From Burkholderiales bacterium (GTDB lineage Bacteria > Pseudomonadota > Gammaproteobacteria > Burkholderiales > UBA11063), in contig JAJFBO010000047.1 of the NCBI GenBank assembly GCA_020697025.1, positions 1 through 7,308 of the forward strand: a stretch of DNA of 7,308 nt. Direction: 5' to 3'. The position numbers and the translations under genes were made by a program. Shown here one piece after another: positions 6,295 through 7,308 of the stretch (positions within the stretch are counted from its first letter, which is position 1; every line of letters starts with the position of its first letter). The notes beneath the pieces are model-generated. The model was not told the DNA's origin, did no database searches, and saw only the letters and a list, made by a program, of their open reading frames with translations.

Positions 6295-7202
6295 TGAGAG
6301 ATAATAAACAGTATTTGATTGTTGGCTTATTTGTGCTTATATCAGCCACAGTATTAATTGGTGTATGGATATGGTTTTCCTCATATAACCGCCAGGTATA
6401 TAATACTTATGTAGCTGCATTTAATGAGTCGGTAGATGGAATAACCACCAATTCTACAGTTAAATATAATGGTGTAGAAGTTGGAAAAGTCAAGAAAATT
6501 GAACTTAATCCCAAGGATCCACGTAGTATTTTAATATATTTAGATGTTTTAGAGCAAATATCGTTAAATAAGCAAACCTATGCTTCTATGAAAGCCCAAG
6601 GCGTAACCGGAATGTTTTACATTAGTCTAAATGTGCAGCATGGAGCTAAAAATAATGATAATATAGAACCACATAATAGCCAGCCGTACCCCAGAATTAA
6701 GACCAAAGAATCTTTATTATCCGGTTTAACGGGTCAGGCACAGGCAATAGCTAATAATATTGGAAATTTATCTTCTGATATGCGAACATTATTAGATGAA
6801 AAGAATATCAAACATGTTGCTAATATTTTAGCTAATTTGGATAAGGTATCCGGATCAATTGCCAACCGTTCGGATGAGATAAGTGAAAGTGTAAAAACGA
6901 TGGCTCAAATATTAAAAAATGTCGAGAAAAATTCAGAAAATTTGAATTCTACATTTGCTAAAATCCAGGACTTAACTAAAACTGTGTCTGAGACTACATC
7001 TAATGCTAATAGCTTAATTAATAACTTTCAGGATAATACCTTACAAAATATTAATGCAGTTTTATTACCAAATTTAAATAATGCAATTTCACATTTAAAT
7101 CAATCATCATACCAGTTTGAGCAATTACTTAAATTACTTAATCAAAATCCATCAGCGTTAATTCGCGGTAAATCTGTACAAACTCTTGGACCTGGAGAAT
7201 AA
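6294..7202 (+). CDS. MlaD-like MCE-domain protein
   Basis: This inner-membrane-anchored periplasmic protein (302 residues) binds lipid in MCE transporters, working with the permease and ATPase encoded upstream. It has one N-terminal membrane anchor (about 8-29), a single MCE domain (about 38-116) with the conserved VKYNGVEVGKV (56-66) and a VTGMFYISL stretch (104-112), and a long helical, heptad-like tail (about 140-285) rich in Asn, Ser and Leu. The end, NPSALIRG ... GPGE (285-302), resembles the C-terminal motif common in this subgroup. Such tails are known or proposed to assemble into a tube or needle reaching across the periplasm; that role is inferred here. Its tail is far longer than that of E. 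coli MlaD. AGGGAG (6283-6288) lies 5 nt before the ATG. The gap from the ATPase gene is 36 bp and holds a possible minicistron. Confidence 0.93.
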   Translation: MRDNKQYLIVGLFVLISATVLIGVWIWFSSYNRQVYNTYVAAFNESVDGITTNSTVKYNGVEVGKVKKIELNPKDPRSILIYLDVLEQISLNKQTYASMKAQGVTGMFYISLNVQHGAKNNDNIEPHNSQPYPRIKTKESLLSGLTGQAQAIANNIGNLSSDMRTLLDEKNIKHVANILANLDKVSGSIANRSDEISESVKTMAQILKNVEKNSENLNSTFAKIQDLTKTVSETTSNANSLINNFQDNTLQNINAVLLPNLNNAISHLNQSSYQFEQLLKLLNQNPSALIRGKSVQTLGPGE

Positions 7203-7204
7203 TT

Positions 7205-7308
7205 ATGTTAAAAAATACTTTAAAAGTAACTATTTGCGCAATTGCTTTATCTGGCTGTGGAGTTTTTGCATCAGTTGCTGCGCCTGAACTACATACCTAC
7301 CAACTAGA
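7205..7308 (+). CDS. ABC-transport auxiliary lipoprotein, N-terminal part (cut by window end)
   Basis: Only 34 codons are visible. They encode a lipoprotein signal peptide: a Lys-containing n-region, a hydrophobic core, and the lipobox LSGC with the lipidated Cys at residue 18. The +2 residue is Gly, not Asp, so Lol sorting to the outer membrane is expected. The mature start reaches LHTYQL, resembling the short PxxxxYxL motif at the beginning of the ABC-transport auxiliary (PqiC-like) lipoproteins. Such proteins are encoded last in PA3211-PA3214-type MCE operons and are thought to dock the MCE conduit to the outer membrane. GGAG (7194-7197) lies 7 nt before the ATG, inside the end of the MCE-protein gene, and the stop-to-start gap is 2 bp. 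The family call is mostly from context because the body is missing; the lipoprotein call is firm. Confidence 0.8.
   Translation, partial: MLKNTLKVTICAIALSGCGVFASVAAPELHTYQL

Noticed and set aside
1..7308. CRISPR array, tRNA or rRNA
   Set aside because: No regularly spaced repeats, no cloverleaf-like sequence and no rRNA-like stretches were seen on either strand.

Overview
The window is AT-rich (roughly one third G+C by eye) and comes from a Gram-negative bacterium. The evidence for that is an MCE-type lipid transport operon with an outer-membrane-type lipoprotein. A Ste24-like M48 protease placed directly before rsgA suggests a low-GC beta- or gammaproteobacterium. The exact lineage cannot be fixed from the sequence alone, and Neisseriales-like is only a guess from gene order.

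Layout. Positions 1-373 hold the 3' end of an M48 (Ste24-type) membrane metalloprotease, followed 4 bp later by rsgA (378-1256), a ribosome assembly GTPase. A 363-bp gap (1257-1619) has two clear inverted repeats and a good sigma70-like promoter, the second repeat lying over the predicted transcription start. That promoter probably drives a monocistronic multi-membrane-span glycosyltransferase of the ArnT/PMT_2 (GT39-like) superfamily (1620-3311). A 305-bp AT-rich gap follows with no gene seen.

On the minus strand, 3617-4037 holds a small broken-looking regulator locus. It has an IS30-transposase-type helix-turn-helix reading frame with an excellent ribosome binding site (3870-4037). This overlaps, in another frame, a LexA/CI-like S24 domain (3617-3895) in which both catalytic dyad residues are replaced (Ser to Ala, Lys to Arg). 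This is the least ordinary part of the window.

From 4286 onward a plus-strand operon encodes an MCE lipid transporter. Its parts are a permease with an N-terminal STAS domain fused to the MlaE domain, an MlaF-like ATPase, a single-MCE-domain MlaD-like protein with a long helical tail, and the start of an ABC-transport auxiliary lipoprotein cut by the window end. The order, the fusion and the lipoprotein in place of a visible MlaC match the second MCE system known from, for example, Pseudomonas PA3211-PA3214 rather than canonical mlaFEDCB. Together these would form an inner-membrane ATPase/permease, a periplasm-spanning MCE conduit and an outer-membrane anchor moving lipid between the membranes.
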